NCBI GenBank assembly: GCA_041305345.1
Contig: JBFYLP010000002.1
Location: forward strand, 233,669-297,668
Direction of reading: 5' to 3'
Length of the DNA: 64,000 nucleotides
Source: JACRGC01 sp041305345
GTDB lineage: Archaea; Micrarchaeota; Micrarchaeia; Norongarragalinales; SBBD01
Shown here: positions 51,308 through 62,400 of the stretch, piece by piece
Layout: each line of letters begins with the position of its first letter
Numbering within the stretch: the first letter of the stretch is position 1
Translations under genes and position numbers: made by a program
The notes under the pieces: generated by a model
The model's database searches: none
What the model was told of the DNA's origin: nothing
What the model saw: the letters and a program-made list of their open reading frames with translations, nothing else

Positions 51308-53275
51308 TTATTTGAACTCCTCAATCAGCACCCGCTTATTGTCCGTCTGAGGTGCTGCGGGGGCCGAAGGTGCTGCCGCCGGCGGTTTTGATTTTGCATC
51401 GGAAATTGGAGCCGAAAGCGGTATGGCATTGGCCGGGGGCTTCCCTGGAAGCGTCTTTACAAAATAGGCAATTGCGGTCACCAAAATACCAAGCAAGAGG
51501 GCGGCAAGCTGCCACGTGAAGGAAATTTTTGCAGATCGAGTTTTCGCAAGCTTCTCGTTGAGCCTTGTTTTCGCGCTTTTCATTAATAGCAGCGCTTGGT
51601 CGAGCCTCCCCTCTTTTTGCATCTTTTCTGCCTGCGAAATATAATTCTCAATGTCGAGCTGGTCCTTTGGATCGATGAAGTCGATGTTTTCCGAAATTTC
51701 TCTGCGCAATTGCACAACCTGGAGGCTGACGGGAATTGGCGAGGGCGTGGATTTTTCGAACGCTTTGGCGCTTGGAGACGGGGAGGAATAATCACCGCCA
51801 CTGCTCGGAGGTACATAGTTGCTGCCGCCACTTGGCACATTTGAAGAACCGCAGCCAGGAATGGCCGAATATGCGCAAGCGCCTCCGCTGCAAGAATCCG
51901 AGGTGCAGGCATTCCCATCATTGCAGCTGACATCGCAGCACAAATCGAATTTCACACAGGCACCCCATGAACTGTTGGTACACGTTTCGTTCCCTTCGCA
52001 TATTCCGATGGTGCACGCACGCTGCTCATTTTCATTGGTGCATGCCTCTATTGTCGGGGAAGGTGACGCGCTTGGCGAAGCTGAGGGGCTGGAGGATGGT
52101 AAAACCGATGCGCTTGGGGAAGGTGAAGGGCTTGGAGATGCACTTGGGGAGGGAGATGGGCTCGGTGAGGGGGAGGGGCTGGGGGAGGGAGAGGGTGAAG
52201 GAGAAGGCGACGGGCTTGGGGAAGGAGATGGCGTAGGGCTAGGCGAGGGTGAAGCCGAAGGGCTTGGAGAAGGGGATGGTGAGGGGCTTGGGGAAGGGCT
52301 TGCACTAGGGGAGGGTGACGGGCTTGGGGAAGGTGAGGGGCTTGGAGAGGGAGAAGGGGAAGGGGAAGGGCTTGGAGATGGAGAAGGCGATGGGGAAGCT
52401 GAAGGGCTTGGTGATGGAGTGGGGGTGGGGCTTACGCCAGGCCAACCGGCGAGTCTTGCCATCAGCCACCAGAATGCCTTGCCCCGTAGTACGCACATAT
52501 AATTCGAATATCCACCATTGCTGTGCGAGCACGAGCTTGGGAGGGTTGCACAATCCGATGGATGGTTCGTGCACCAAACTTGGCACCACGAACAGCCGCG
52601 GTCAGTATCCGCGTGGTATACGCCATCCGGGTCATATTTGATGATGTCATCGAAATCGTAGAGGATCTTGTTGTTCGAAACGGTATAATTCCTTATGAAC
52701 TGATTGTTTATAGCAACAGTCGGGTTGGAATATTGGGGGTAAGCAGTCATATAAATGAACTTCATTCTGGGGAATTGCGCCTCGAAAAGGCCCATCTGGG
52801 TAAAATATGGCGTTATCTGGGCGGTCGTGTAGGTTTCCAATTCGTTGCACCAAGACCACATCGAGATGTTGAACAAGCCCGAATTCGCATTGCCAATTGT
52901 CGCATCGATGCCCTCCTGGCTCGCCCAATAGCGGGAAGGGTAGGAATATGGGTTTGTTGGCGGGTTGCCATCCATCAGCCGCAGGCCTGGCGGATTTTGC
53001 TGGGCGGGAAGGGAAGGGACGCCGCCGGTACCGACATTGAGCTCGAGAAGGTTGTATTTCACAGGATCCTGGGTGCGCAGGTAATATGCGCCTTCAAGCA
53101 CATTGTTCCCATCGGACCTGTGGGCGTATTGCATTGTAAGCTGCTTTGCAGCAGCGAGCCATTCGGCGGGAATCTGGTCGAATTCCCTAACGGCATTATG
53201 GTCAGCGACGATGGCTGCATTTGCAAGCTGTAAAAGGATGGAAAAAATCAAAATTACTAATGCGGGTATTTTCAC
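51308..53275 (-). CDS. Exported surface protein with long Ser-Pro linker and C-terminal TM
   Basis: A 655-residue protein. A signal peptide (about 1-20, MKIPALVILIFSILLQLANA) is followed by a globular domain to about 275, with MQYAHRSDGNNVLEG, WCNELETYTTAQITPYF and a Cys-rich end. Its opening recalls a bacterial extracellular SGNH-like family with a GHTSHGSQ-type motif, but key residues differ and I would not assign an activity. A linker of about 125 residues, almost purely Ser-Pro (about 280-408), a Cys-rich module (about 415-475, SCNDGNACTSDSC) and a Lys/Glu helical region come next. One membrane segment lies at about 582-608, with a Pro/Ala cytoplasmic tail. A surface stalk is likely. Confidence 0.82.
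   Translation of the reverse strand: MKIPALVILIFSILLQLANAAIVADHNAVREFDQIPAEWLAAAKQLTMQYAHRSDGNNVLEGAYYLRTQDPVKYNLLELNVGTGGVPSLPAQQNPPGLRLMDGNPPTNPYSYPSRYWASQEGIDATIGNANSGLFNISMWSWCNELETYTTAQITPYFTQMGLFEAQFPRMKFIYMTAYPQYSNPTVAINNQFIRNYTVSNNKILYDFDDIIKYDPDGVYHADTDRGCSWCQVWCTNHPSDCATLPSSCSHSNGGYSNYMCVLRGKAFWWLMARLAGWPGVSPTPTPSPSPSASPSPSPSPSPSPSPSPSPSPSPSPSPSPSPSASPSPSPSPSPSPSPSASPSPSPTPSPSPSPSPSPSPSPSPSPSPSPSPSPSPSASPSPSPSPSASVLPSSSPSASPSASPSPTIEACTNENEQRACTIGICEGNETCTNSSWGACVKFDLCCDVSCNDGNACTSDSCSGGACAYSAIPGCGSSNVPSGGSNYVPPSSGGDYSSPSPSAKAFEKSTPSPIPVSLQVVQLRREISENIDFIDPKDQLDIENYISQAEKMQKEGRLDQALLLMKSAKTRLNEKLAKTRSAKISFTWQLAALLLGILVTAIAYFVKTLPGKPPANAIPLSAPISDAKSKPPAAAPSAPAAPQTDNKRVLIEEFK
52052..52435 (-). 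repeat. Tandem repeat coding the Ser-Pro linker
   Basis: A low-complexity block of about 384 bases with six-base periodicity. Read on the minus strand it encodes Ser-Pro dipeptides with occasional Ala or Thr in place of Ser or Pro. Serine codons vary (AGC, TCT, TCC, TCA and others), so the peptide is conserved more than the DNA. This points to selection for the protein repeat. Such stalks in archaea are often O-glycosylated. Confidence 0.85.
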
Positions 53276-53328
53276 GAGTAAGACCTCAAGAAGTATACGA
53301 ACCTGCTTTTTAAGCTTTCAGGTTTTTT

Positions 53329-54669
53329 TCAACGACGCGTTTTCTTCAAGGCATTGAGATGCGCAATTCGCCTTTGGATAAGTTCCTTCGTCCCGATGTC
53401 CTTCCTGTGGAAAACTGGGCCGCGGATCTGTCGGATCGAATGCTCGGCAATTGCCTCGGCCCCCTCAATGGTGTCGGCGATGCCAACACACGCAACGGCC
53501 CTTGAAGTTCCCATCCTCAATTTCCAGGGTTGCTCGATGCCGCCTGCCTCCTCGACTGCTCCCAGATAATATTTGTTGGAGGAATTTGCAAGGTCGGTTA
53601 TGTCGATGATTTCGCCCTTCCTTGGGCTTTCGGGGTAGCCTTCGGGGACCGCGTATTTGCATACAGTTGCCTTCTCCTCGAAATGCAGGGAGATTTTCGA
53701 TAGTTCGCCGTGCACGACTGCCTCGCAAACCTGCACGAAATCATTCTTCAATATCGGGAGCACGTTCATTATCTCTGGATCGCCAAAACGCGCATTATAT
53801 TCGATCAGCTTGACGCCCTCGGAGGTGAGGATGAACCCGCCATACATTATCCCGCGGTAATGCTCGTTGAGTTCCTCCTTCAATGCAAATGCGACCCTAT
53901 GGGTTATGTGCTGCGCAACTTGGAGGTCTGCTCTTGAGATGAAGGGTAAAAGGTGGTTTTGGGAAGAGTAGGATCCCATACCGCCGGTATTCGGCCCCCG
54001 GTCACCATCATATGCTCTCTTATGGTCCTGCACGATCGGGGAGGGAAGGACGGTCTTTCCGTCGGTGAAGAATTGCACGCTGAACTCCTCGCCTTCAAGC
54101 TTACGTTCAATCACGACCTTGCTTTTCGCGTCGATGATCTGCCTGCAGTATTCGAGTGAATCGTCCAATGTTTTCAAGTGCTCGCCAAACACCTTGACGC
54201 CCTTTCCCCCGGTTAGGCCATCGGGCTTTACTACGAATTCCTTCAAATCGAGCATGTAATCCCTGATTTCTTCCATCGAATCGAAAACCCTATGCTCGGG
54301 CGAGCCCTCGATGTCGTACCTATCCATCAGGTTGCGGGTGAATGATTTGCTGCTCTCGAGCCTTGCAAGGGTCTTCTTCGGGCCAAACGAGGGTATTTCA
54401 AGCTCTGAAAGCACATCGGCAACGCCTATTGCAACCGCATAATCGGGCGAAATTACCGCAAGGTCCGGCTTCACCCTGCGAGCATATTTCCTCAGGGCGT
54501 CGAAATCGTCAATCTTGCCAAGGAAATGGTCCTTGGAACGGCTGATGACCGATGGATTAGGGCTTTGGATGAAGGAATGAAGTTCGGCATCCTCGCTTTT
54601 CTGTATTGCCTCCGCAAGGCAATCCGCCCTGGCAGTGCTTCCCAATGCGACAAGTAAGATTTTTTTCAT
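53329..54669 (-). CDS. purD: Phosphoribosylamine-glycine ligase (GAR synthetase)
   Basis: A 446-residue ATP-grasp ligase for the second step of purine synthesis, joining phosphoribosylamine and glycine. The N-terminal domain opens KKILLVALGSTARADCLAEA; the usual GxGxRE loop is here GSTARAD. The ATP-grasp part shows FVVKPDGLTGGKGVKVFGE, DHKRAYDGDRGPNTGGMGSY and IEYNARFGDPE, all signature stretches. The C-terminal domain ends normally. It lies 43 bases after the coiled-coil gene on the same strand and so may be in that operon, although the functions look unrelated. Only this purine gene was seen in the window. Confidence 0.97.
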   Translation of the reverse strand: MKKILLVALGSTARADCLAEAIQKSEDAELHSFIQSPNPSVISRSKDHFLGKIDDFDALRKYARRVKPDLAVISPDYAVAIGVADVLSELEIPSFGPKKTLARLESSKSFTRNLMDRYDIEGSPEHRVFDSMEEIRDYMLDLKEFVVKPDGLTGGKGVKVFGEHLKTLDDSLEYCRQIIDAKSKVVIERKLEGEEFSVQFFTDGKTVLPSPIVQDHKRAYDGDRGPNTGGMGSYSSQNHLLPFISRADLQVAQHITHRVAFALKEELNEHYRGIMYGGFILTSEGVKLIEYNARFGDPEIMNVLPILKNDFVQVCEAVVHGELSKISLHFEEKATVCKYAVPEGYPESPRKGEIIDITDLANSSNKYYLGAVEEAGGIEQPWKLRMGTSRAVACVGIADTIEGAEAIAEHSIRQIRGPVFHRKDIGTKELIQRRIAHLNALKKTRR

Positions 54670-54712
54670 AAAACCTCAACCCACATTATTAAACCGGCAA
54701 AGTTTAATAGGT

Positions 54713-56377
54713 TCACGCGATGTCCTTCCTTTCCTTCCCGAAGTTGATCTCCTTGAGGAGCCCGATGTCCCTAAGCCGTTCCCGAACATCCTTTTGCACC
54801 TGTGAAATCTCCCTTCGGAATTCACGGATCTCCGATTCGTAATCGGTTATCCGGTGCTCAAGCTTCAGGAGGGACATGTCGAATGAGATGAGCTTCTCGT
54901 TGATCGATTTTTGCAGCGAATTAAGGTCGTTTTTCGTTAGGATGTTGGCTGAATGCGTTTTAAGCGAATAGACCTCCTTGACAACATCCCTAAGGACGGC
55001 GGTATTGTCTGAAACATCTGAAACAACGCCATCGAGTTTCCGATTGGCCCGGTTTACGATATCCTCGCTCTTCACCTCAACTGACCTGAGCCTTTTTTCC
55101 GTTTCCGAACCCTTGAGCGCGAGCTGCTTGAATTCATCCCCGAGAGCTTCAAGCGTTTTCCCGGCCTTTTCCATATCCGCATTAATTCCGGATAAATCCT
55201 TCATCTTGACCTCCAGTGCATCGACCGCTTTCCTGCTTCTTTCCACTTCGGATTTTAACGCGGGCAGGCCGGATGCAAGGGTCTCGACATCCGCAAGCCG
55301 CTTGGAGCCCTTTTTCATTTCCTCCGCTTCCTCTTCGAGGGAGGTGATCCTTCCAAGGAGGGCCTTTGACATCTGGCTGCTTTCATCCAGGATGCTTTTC
55401 TTGAGCTCGATGCCAAGCCGGCGTATGCTATCCGCCGCTTCCTCAGCCGAGGTGATTTTTTTGAGTATTTCCGCCTTGGCTGCAACCAATTTTTCATCCG
55501 TTTCCTGCAGGACGTCGGATTTTAGCATCTCGGTTTTCGCGATTTCCTTGTCGATCTCGATGATCTTGCCATCAAGTTCCGTGCCGTATTCCTTAAGGTC
55601 GTTCTTCAGTTTCAGGAAATCGTTCTTGCTGGCCGCGCTTTCGATCTTGACCTTGAAAATATTGAATTCCTTCGACACGTCCCGGAACTCACCCTCGAGC
55701 TCCTTTAGGCGATCGAATACCTTCTGGTATTCGTAGAAATGCTGCTGGAAGTCCGCATAGATCGCTTCAACCTTGTCGGCTTTCTGCTCCATCTTTGCCT
55801 GCACCTGCATTGCAGTTGAAAGCTCGGACTTCACCTCCTCGTTTAGCCGCATTATGGTTTCCGCGCCGCGTATGGCTTCGGTCTTCTGCCTTAGGTCCTT
55901 TAGCTCGCCAACTATCTTCTGCTGCATTGCGTTGTACTTTTCCTCGAGCGCCGTCCCCTCCTCAACGCGCGCCTCGAGCTTCCTGACGTTTTGCATAAGC
56001 CTCTCGGGCTGCACCATCTGTATGAGCTCAATGGATTTCTCCGCCTGCATCTTTATGGTCGCGGCATCGCGCTCGGAATCAAGGACGGTCGCCCGTATCT
56101 CGCCTATCTGCTCGGAAAACCTCGCGAACTTCTCGTCGGAAACCTGCTTTTGCTGCTTCATCAGCTCCATCTGCACCTTCAGGAGCTCGATGTCCTTCTC
56201 CAATTGCACAAACGCCCTATCCGGCGATTGGAAAATTTGCCTTGGCGCCTCCTGCTGCGTTCCGCCTCCGGCCTCCTCCTGATACTTCTCCTCGGAGGAT
56301 TTCATCATAAGGTCCTCCTTCGCTTGCAGCTCATCTTCCGTTGGCTCCTTCTTCAAGACACGGTCAAGAACGCCCAT
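54713..56377 (-). CDS. Long coiled-coil protein downstream of the HerA fusion
   Basis: About 554 residues, starting MGVLDRVLKKEPTEDELQAK. From about residue 80 to the end it is almost all heptad-type helix rich in Lys, Glu and Leu (for example DIELLKVQMELMKQQKQVSD, EEYGxxLDGKIIEIDKEIAK-like stretches, and LEHRITDYESEIREFRREIS), with short breaks. There is no membrane segment or signal, so it should be cytoplasmic and filamentous, resembling SMC-arm or cytoskeletal coiled coils. It lies 91 bases after the stop of the ectodomain-HerA gene on the same strand, which makes it a good candidate partner of that ATPase. The frame is open up to ATG 56446; I chose ATG 56377, after GTGGTT. Confidence 0.82.
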   Translation of the reverse strand: MGVLDRVLKKEPTEDELQAKEDLMMKSSEEKYQEEAGGGTQQEAPRQIFQSPDRAFVQLEKDIELLKVQMELMKQQKQVSDEKFARFSEQIGEIRATVLDSERDAATIKMQAEKSIELIQMVQPERLMQNVRKLEARVEEGTALEEKYNAMQQKIVGELKDLRQKTEAIRGAETIMRLNEEVKSELSTAMQVQAKMEQKADKVEAIYADFQQHFYEYQKVFDRLKELEGEFRDVSKEFNIFKVKIESAASKNDFLKLKNDLKEYGTELDGKIIEIDKEIAKTEMLKSDVLQETDEKLVAAKAEILKKITSAEEAADSIRRLGIELKKSILDESSQMSKALLGRITSLEEEAEEMKKGSKRLADVETLASGLPALKSEVERSRKAVDALEVKMKDLSGINADMEKAGKTLEALGDEFKQLALKGSETEKRLRSVEVKSEDIVNRANRKLDGVVSDVSDNTAVLRDVVKEVYSLKTHSANILTKNDLNSLQKSINEKLISFDMSLLKLEHRITDYESEIREFRREISQVQKDVRERLRDIGLLKEINFGKERKDIA

Positions 56378-56468
56378 ATAACCACTTTTCTCTTCAAAGA
56401 ATTCCTGGTTTGCGCCAAGTTCCCAATGTGCTTCGCACAAACCCATCCAAATTAACTACGATTGAAAA

Positions 56469-59400
56469 TCACGCATCAATGCCGCCCTTTCCTTCGGTAT
56501 CCTGTTTCTTCCCTTCGCCGCCCCCAGATCCCTCCTCCTTGCGCCCCAAACCCAAATCGCCAATTCCAAGGTCAGCGAAGTCTACCTTCGATGGCCTCGC
56601 AGCAGGCTTCCTCCTCATCGCATCGATTTTCTGCTGCAGCGACTCCAAATATATTTCAACTATATTAAACGCGCCCTTCTTAACCTTATCCCTTGCAAGA
56701 TTGATTTCCAGCTCGAGATCGAGCACGTCCTGCCCCTCCTCCCGGAGCCGCTCCATCTCCGCTTCGAGCTTCTCCACCTTGGCGTTATATGTTTCGTATT
56801 GGTCGAGCTCGGTGTCGGAGAGGCGCATCACGTTATGCAGAAGCGGCCTGAAGGAGACGAAGAAAGGCTGGCCGTTGTTGTATTCGGAATTCTGGACCAT
56901 CCCTGAGCCTATGCTCTCCTTCACGATGGATCGCGCGGCATCCTCGCCGAACTTCATCTTGAGCCTCTCCAGGTCGCCCTCGTACTTTGTGCGCATCTGG
57001 ATTTCGGTGCCGATGTTTGCCTTGATCTCGCCCACGAAATCCGATAGCACCTGGGAGATGAGGACCATCCCAACACCCCATTTCCTAAACTCGCGTGCTC
57101 CCCGTTCAATCTGTATGAAGCCCTCGCCCCTGCCTCCGAACTTCGTGAGGAGCCGGTGCACCTCATCATACACGAGGAGCATTTTCAATTGGGGCGATTC
57201 TGGAAGCCCTGCAAAGAACACTTGCTTGACCGTATTGGCAATGAACGTCTCGTGGTCTGCAAATGAAAGCTTGTTCATCACGAAAACCGTGATCTCGCCT
57301 GGTTTCATCAGTTTCTTTATGTCTATTGGCATGTTCGGGTCCCTAACGACGAATATATTGCCCCGAAACGCCCTGGCCTCGTCGGCATTCAGGCCATAGT
57401 TCTTGTATGCAGAAAGCATCTCGCGGCTCCTTTGGGAGCGCAGGAAGCCGGTCCATTGCGCAGTGGGATCGAAAACGAGCACAGCGGTGTTCTTCTGCAA
57501 CGCCTCCTCAACTAAAACCTGCGCCGCAACCGTCTTCCCCGATCCCGTTGCACCGGCTATCAGGGTATGCGTCTGCAATTTGTCGATGGGCGAGAACGCC
57601 CGTATCTTCGTTTCAGCCACAAGCCCGATGAAGCCCGAGCGCGCTCCAGGCTCTGGAAGCTTGGTAAAATCGACCTTGGCAACATAGCGCCTCTTCTTCT
57701 TCGCAACGGAATACTGGCGGTAGTAGGTAATTGCAGCAGCGGAAAGGATGATCAGAAGCGGCAGCAGCTGCCATACCGATAGCGTCCCAAGCAGCTTCGA
57801 GCTCCATATCGAGGATTGCACCCTGAAATATGAGATTGCGGTTATTGGGAAGGATTTCAGGGAACCACCAAGGGAATATTCATATACGCCGCGCACAACC
57901 AGCCTCCCGTTCCTCGTATCCCTTGGAATCCTGATTGCCTTGATTGCATTATGGCTTGTCTGGAAAGTAATTTTTTCCACCTGGCTTGATTCAAGCACAT
58001 TGTCGCTCACTGGATCGACAAGCTCAAGGTGGAACTCGCCCGCGATCTCCCTTGGTTCCCCGAGGTTGTAGAGGTTGACTTCAACGCGAAGGGTCTCGCC
58101 CGGGTCAAGCGTATCGACAAGCGGCTGCAATCGCAGGTCTATTGGGCGTTCCTCCTTCCTCTCAAGTATCCGCAGATAAACCGGGATTGCAAGCCTGCCC
58201 AATTCGTTGCGGACGTGCAGCTCGCCGTAGTAAGTGCCGGCACGCGAACCCTCCGGTATGGATGCAAAAACGAGGAGATCGGTTTCGTGAAGCTTGTGGA
58301 GGGTGATGCTCTTGAAGCCCGCGCTCAGGAAGGGCGCTGCATTGCCCGTTACAGTTACGTTCAATTTCGTGGAAATGTTCAGCTTGTTCTTGAGGTGCAC
58401 CGAGGATTGCGAGCTTTCACCGGGGAAGAGCTCGAAGGAAATGCTCTGGACGCCTGGTTCGATGCCGATGTCAACGGACTTGTTTTGCTGGAGCAGTTTC
58501 TTGATTTCTTCTATCTGCTCCGAGACGTTGTCGCTTGGAGCCGGAGTGGGAGTGGCTGCAGGCGAGGGGTTTGAGGGAGGGGAATAGTAGCCCGAACTGC
58601 CTCCTGTTGATCCGTAAACAACCGGGGCCGGCGTTGGCGTCGTGGTAGGGGTTGGCGTAGCAACCGTGTACTGGACGAGTGCATAGCCGTTGGAACCGTT
58701 GGCAAATGAGCTAAGGTTGCCGGTTATTGTGTTGGAGATAAGGTTGACGGAAGTATTCGCAACCTCGGTCCAATTGCCGGGGCAGGCCCTTGAAGCAAAG
58801 GTGAAATTGGAGCAGGAGTAAATGCGGAGCAGAGTCTCATCGTCTATGCTAGGTAGCAGTGCCGCATAATCAATCACGATCGTGGAATTTTCGGTCATAT
58901 TTGCGGTGATGCCAAAACCCGACTTTGCCCCTAAAATCTGCGATGAGATATCAGATCCCGTGAAATTGTCAAGCACGAGTATGGAATCGTTGAGCGTGTT
59001 GAAATCGAGCGCCGAAACCGTGATATTGTAGAAATTGAACTTCAACCCGAATTCGTACCATTTTGCCCGTAGGCTCTTGTTGAAGGAGCCCGAGGAGTTG
59101 GTTGCGAAGGTGTCCAGATTGTTTTCTGTTGAATTGCGAATTGAGAAATTTACCTGCAGCGGCTGGTTTTCCAGATTGATTAGGGTGCCGGAAAACAGGC
59201 GCGTCCAATAAACCTCAAACCCGCCTGCCATCGAAGAGTTGGAATTGCCCGTGGTGTCGTTGGCAATATATAAGACGGAATAATAACCAAGATCCGTGAA
59301 ATTGAGGCTCCGGTTGAATATTTGTGCGGAGGAAACGTAGAAAAGCGTGAAATTTGCAACGGTCGTGTTGGGGAACGTGATTTGCACGGTCGTGTTTGCT

Positions 59401-62400
59401 ATGCGGTAATTGTCAGTTGCGTTGAGGGCAAGGGTGATGTTCGAGTACCTTTCCGTATCATTCGATTGCTCCCATTGCTGCACGGGCGGGGTTATGTCCT
59501 TATAGAAGATCGCGGAAACGTTCGTGATATTCTTGACGAGGTTGCTAATGCCGGTGGAATAGTTTGCAATTAGCGTCAGGTTATACCAGATTGCATCGGT
59601 GAGTGCGGGCGCGGTGCAAGAAATGCGCGATTCATTCCCCGAGGTGTAATTATAAAGCAACGTGCATTCGGTGGAGCCTAGCAGCATCCTCCAGGTGGTG
59701 TTGGCCGTGGTGTTCTGCCCCCCGAAAATTAGCAGCGCACTCTCGTTTAGTATGTCACCCGCAATTACTTCCGCGGGGGAGGAGATGTTAAGGACGCTGA
59801 TTTCAACGGTGAATGAGCGGAAGGTGATGTTCACCGTGCTGCTCGAAGAGCCGTTCCTTTCGGTAATGTTGAGGAAGCCCACATAGTGGTTGTTGTTGTC
59901 GGGCGCGGTGTAATTGATTGGTATTTCGAAGCTCTGGCTGGCATTAAGGTATTTTAATGAGTTCACGAGGTTGGAGAAGGTGCTCATGTTGCCCGTAAGA
60001 TTGAAGGTGAAATTGAGGAATGCATCACTCGTGCCGTTGTGCGAAATGACGGTGCGGCTGTCGATATGGTTCTCGAGGGCGATGCCATCGAGAGTGAATA
60101 TATAGTGGCCAAGCGACCAGGTGTCGTTGAACGGAATGGTCAGGTTGGAAACGAACGAGCGGGTGATGTTTGATGCCGTGACATTGATTGTGAAGTTCCT
60201 AAATCCCGAAACCGCCGCGTGTGCGGTTGATATGTTCATGGTGATGTTCGCGACTTCTGAAAGGTCGACGCTTCCCGAGGTATTGTTCAACTGGACGGTG
60301 AAATTGAGATAATTCGTTGAGAACGTGATGTTGTAATCCGTGATGTTGACATTGCCAAGGGGGGTGATGGTAAACCACTCCGATTGGTTGAGGCCGTGGT
60401 GGAGGGAAAGTGAGCGGTTGGAGGCTGTAAGGTTGAAATCGTTGTTTGCAAGCACCTGGATCGTTATGTTTGGCCCCCAGTTCGTTTCAATGGTGCCATT
60501 TGGTTGCGTCCACGTGACAGATGGGGCAAAGTAATACGTGCCATATGAGCGCATTCCCACAGTGATATTGAAAGTTGTGATGTTGCGAAGGCTTCCATTG
60601 ATGAAGGGGATGGTCGTAATGGGATTGAATGACCAATTGGAAAGCGTATCCGAGGCATTGCCCAACCTTGTGAAAATTCCAGACAGATTCACGGAATACG
60701 CGTTCACGTACCCGGTATTATTTATTGAAACGTTCAGCAAAAGGGTGCTGTTTGCATATTTTACCATCCCCGAAACGTTCGTAGCATTGGCGGATAGCGT
60801 CAAGTTTGTCGTGGAATGGACGTCAAAGTAGAAGGAGGTCATATTCAATTGAAGCTGGATGTCCTCCACCTGGAACGTGATGTTATACCTGCCGGTAACG
60901 TTCGTATTATTGTAAAGTGCCAGATAGCTCTGTGCCTCCTGGCACGTGCCGCCGCAAGCGGAAAACGGATTCAGAGTAAGGTTGGAGGCATAGATCGTGT
61001 CATTTACTCCATCTGGCCTGGAAACATTGAAAATGGCCGTCGATAAATTCAGCCCCATTTGCTCATCGTCGGTTGCAGTGACGTTCAGGTACAGGCTACG
61101 ATTGTACTCGACATTTGTACGGTCGAGTGTGCCAACGAAAGCGGCTGCCTGCCTGAATTTTGGGAAGGCATTGGTGATGTTGAAATAAAGGACGGTCGAG
61201 TTCGCGGTTGGGGACGCGGATGCATTGGAAAGGGTTATCTGCACGGCATAACCATCGGTCTTGTTCGCAGTTCCCTGGGTGGTCTTGCTTATGGTTAGGA
61301 GCGTTGTTGCATTTTTCTGCGCAAGGATGTCAAGCGGATTGGATGGGCCCGATGCATTGGAACAGAAATCAAGGGAATATGGGGGCCCGCCAATGCAGCT
61401 TGCCTTGCCCTCGAAATCGTCATATCCGACGGTGAAAAACAGGTCGATGTTTCCGGTATTGTTTATCGTGATCGAGCCGATCGGCCCCGATTCTTGCAGC
61501 CCGAAAGTCGAGTGCTGGTCGCCGTAGGGCAGGTAGTACCACGAAGCATCCGTTGGCACGTGCACGGTAAGGCCAATGGTCTTGTTCGCATTGTACGCGG
61601 AAACGTTGATCTCGCCAGAGTAATTGCCCGGCATCTGGCCCCAGGGGATGGAGACGTTTAAACCGATGGAGAAATTAACGCCTTCCGTGATGTTGGCAAG
61701 GCTGGTGTGGGATAGCGCCACCCATTCGGCTGGAAGGTTTCCGTTTGTGACCGCGATGCTCACGTTTACGAGCTTTATGTTGCCAGTTGAATTTAGGTAG
61801 AATTCGGTCACGTTCGTCCCGCCATGGCCGGTTGTAAGGTTGATGGCATCTGCTGCGGTTAACTCTGGCGTGACGTCGATGGTTAGGTTCACATAGGAGG
61901 TGACGCCCTCGTTGGAAGTGAACTGTATCAAACCGGAAAAGATGCCTCCGATGAAGTCCAGTATGGTGATCACGATATCAAGCACCGCATCCGCACCCTC
62001 GGAAATCTGCGACCAGGAATTGGTTAGGGCATCCCAACCTGGGGAGGATGAGTCGAAAGATATCCAACCGCTTGGAATGGAACTGTTGACAAGTGAAACG
62101 GTAACGTTTGTGAGCGGCGCATTTCCAGTGTTTTCAAGGGTAATGTTCGGAGTTTGCGAAATGGAAAGGCTAGCGTTTGATGTAATGGCAACAGGTATGG
62201 GCTGTATTTGCGGGTCAAGGATGACAGTTACGTTGATGTAAGTGCTCGTGGAATTTTTCCCAACCACGATGTCATCAGCAGTGATGTTTATCCTGCCCGC
62301 GTATGCTCCAGGAGTGTAGGGTGCAGAGGCAGTGATGGTTACGGTAAGTGTTGTGGTGAAAGTAGGCCAAAGGCTTGCTTGGCCGACCTCTAGCGCAACC

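Noticed and set aside
51819..52502. Plus-strand frame rich in Gly-Glu repeats
   Set aside because: It is the antisense of the Ser-Pro linker and of the surrounding surface protein, which has a signal peptide and a Cys-rich module on the other strand.
56469..57790. Reading the ATPase as a soluble HerA for DNA end resection
   Set aside because: No NurA gene is adjacent, and the ATPase is in one frame with a membrane segment and ectodomain.
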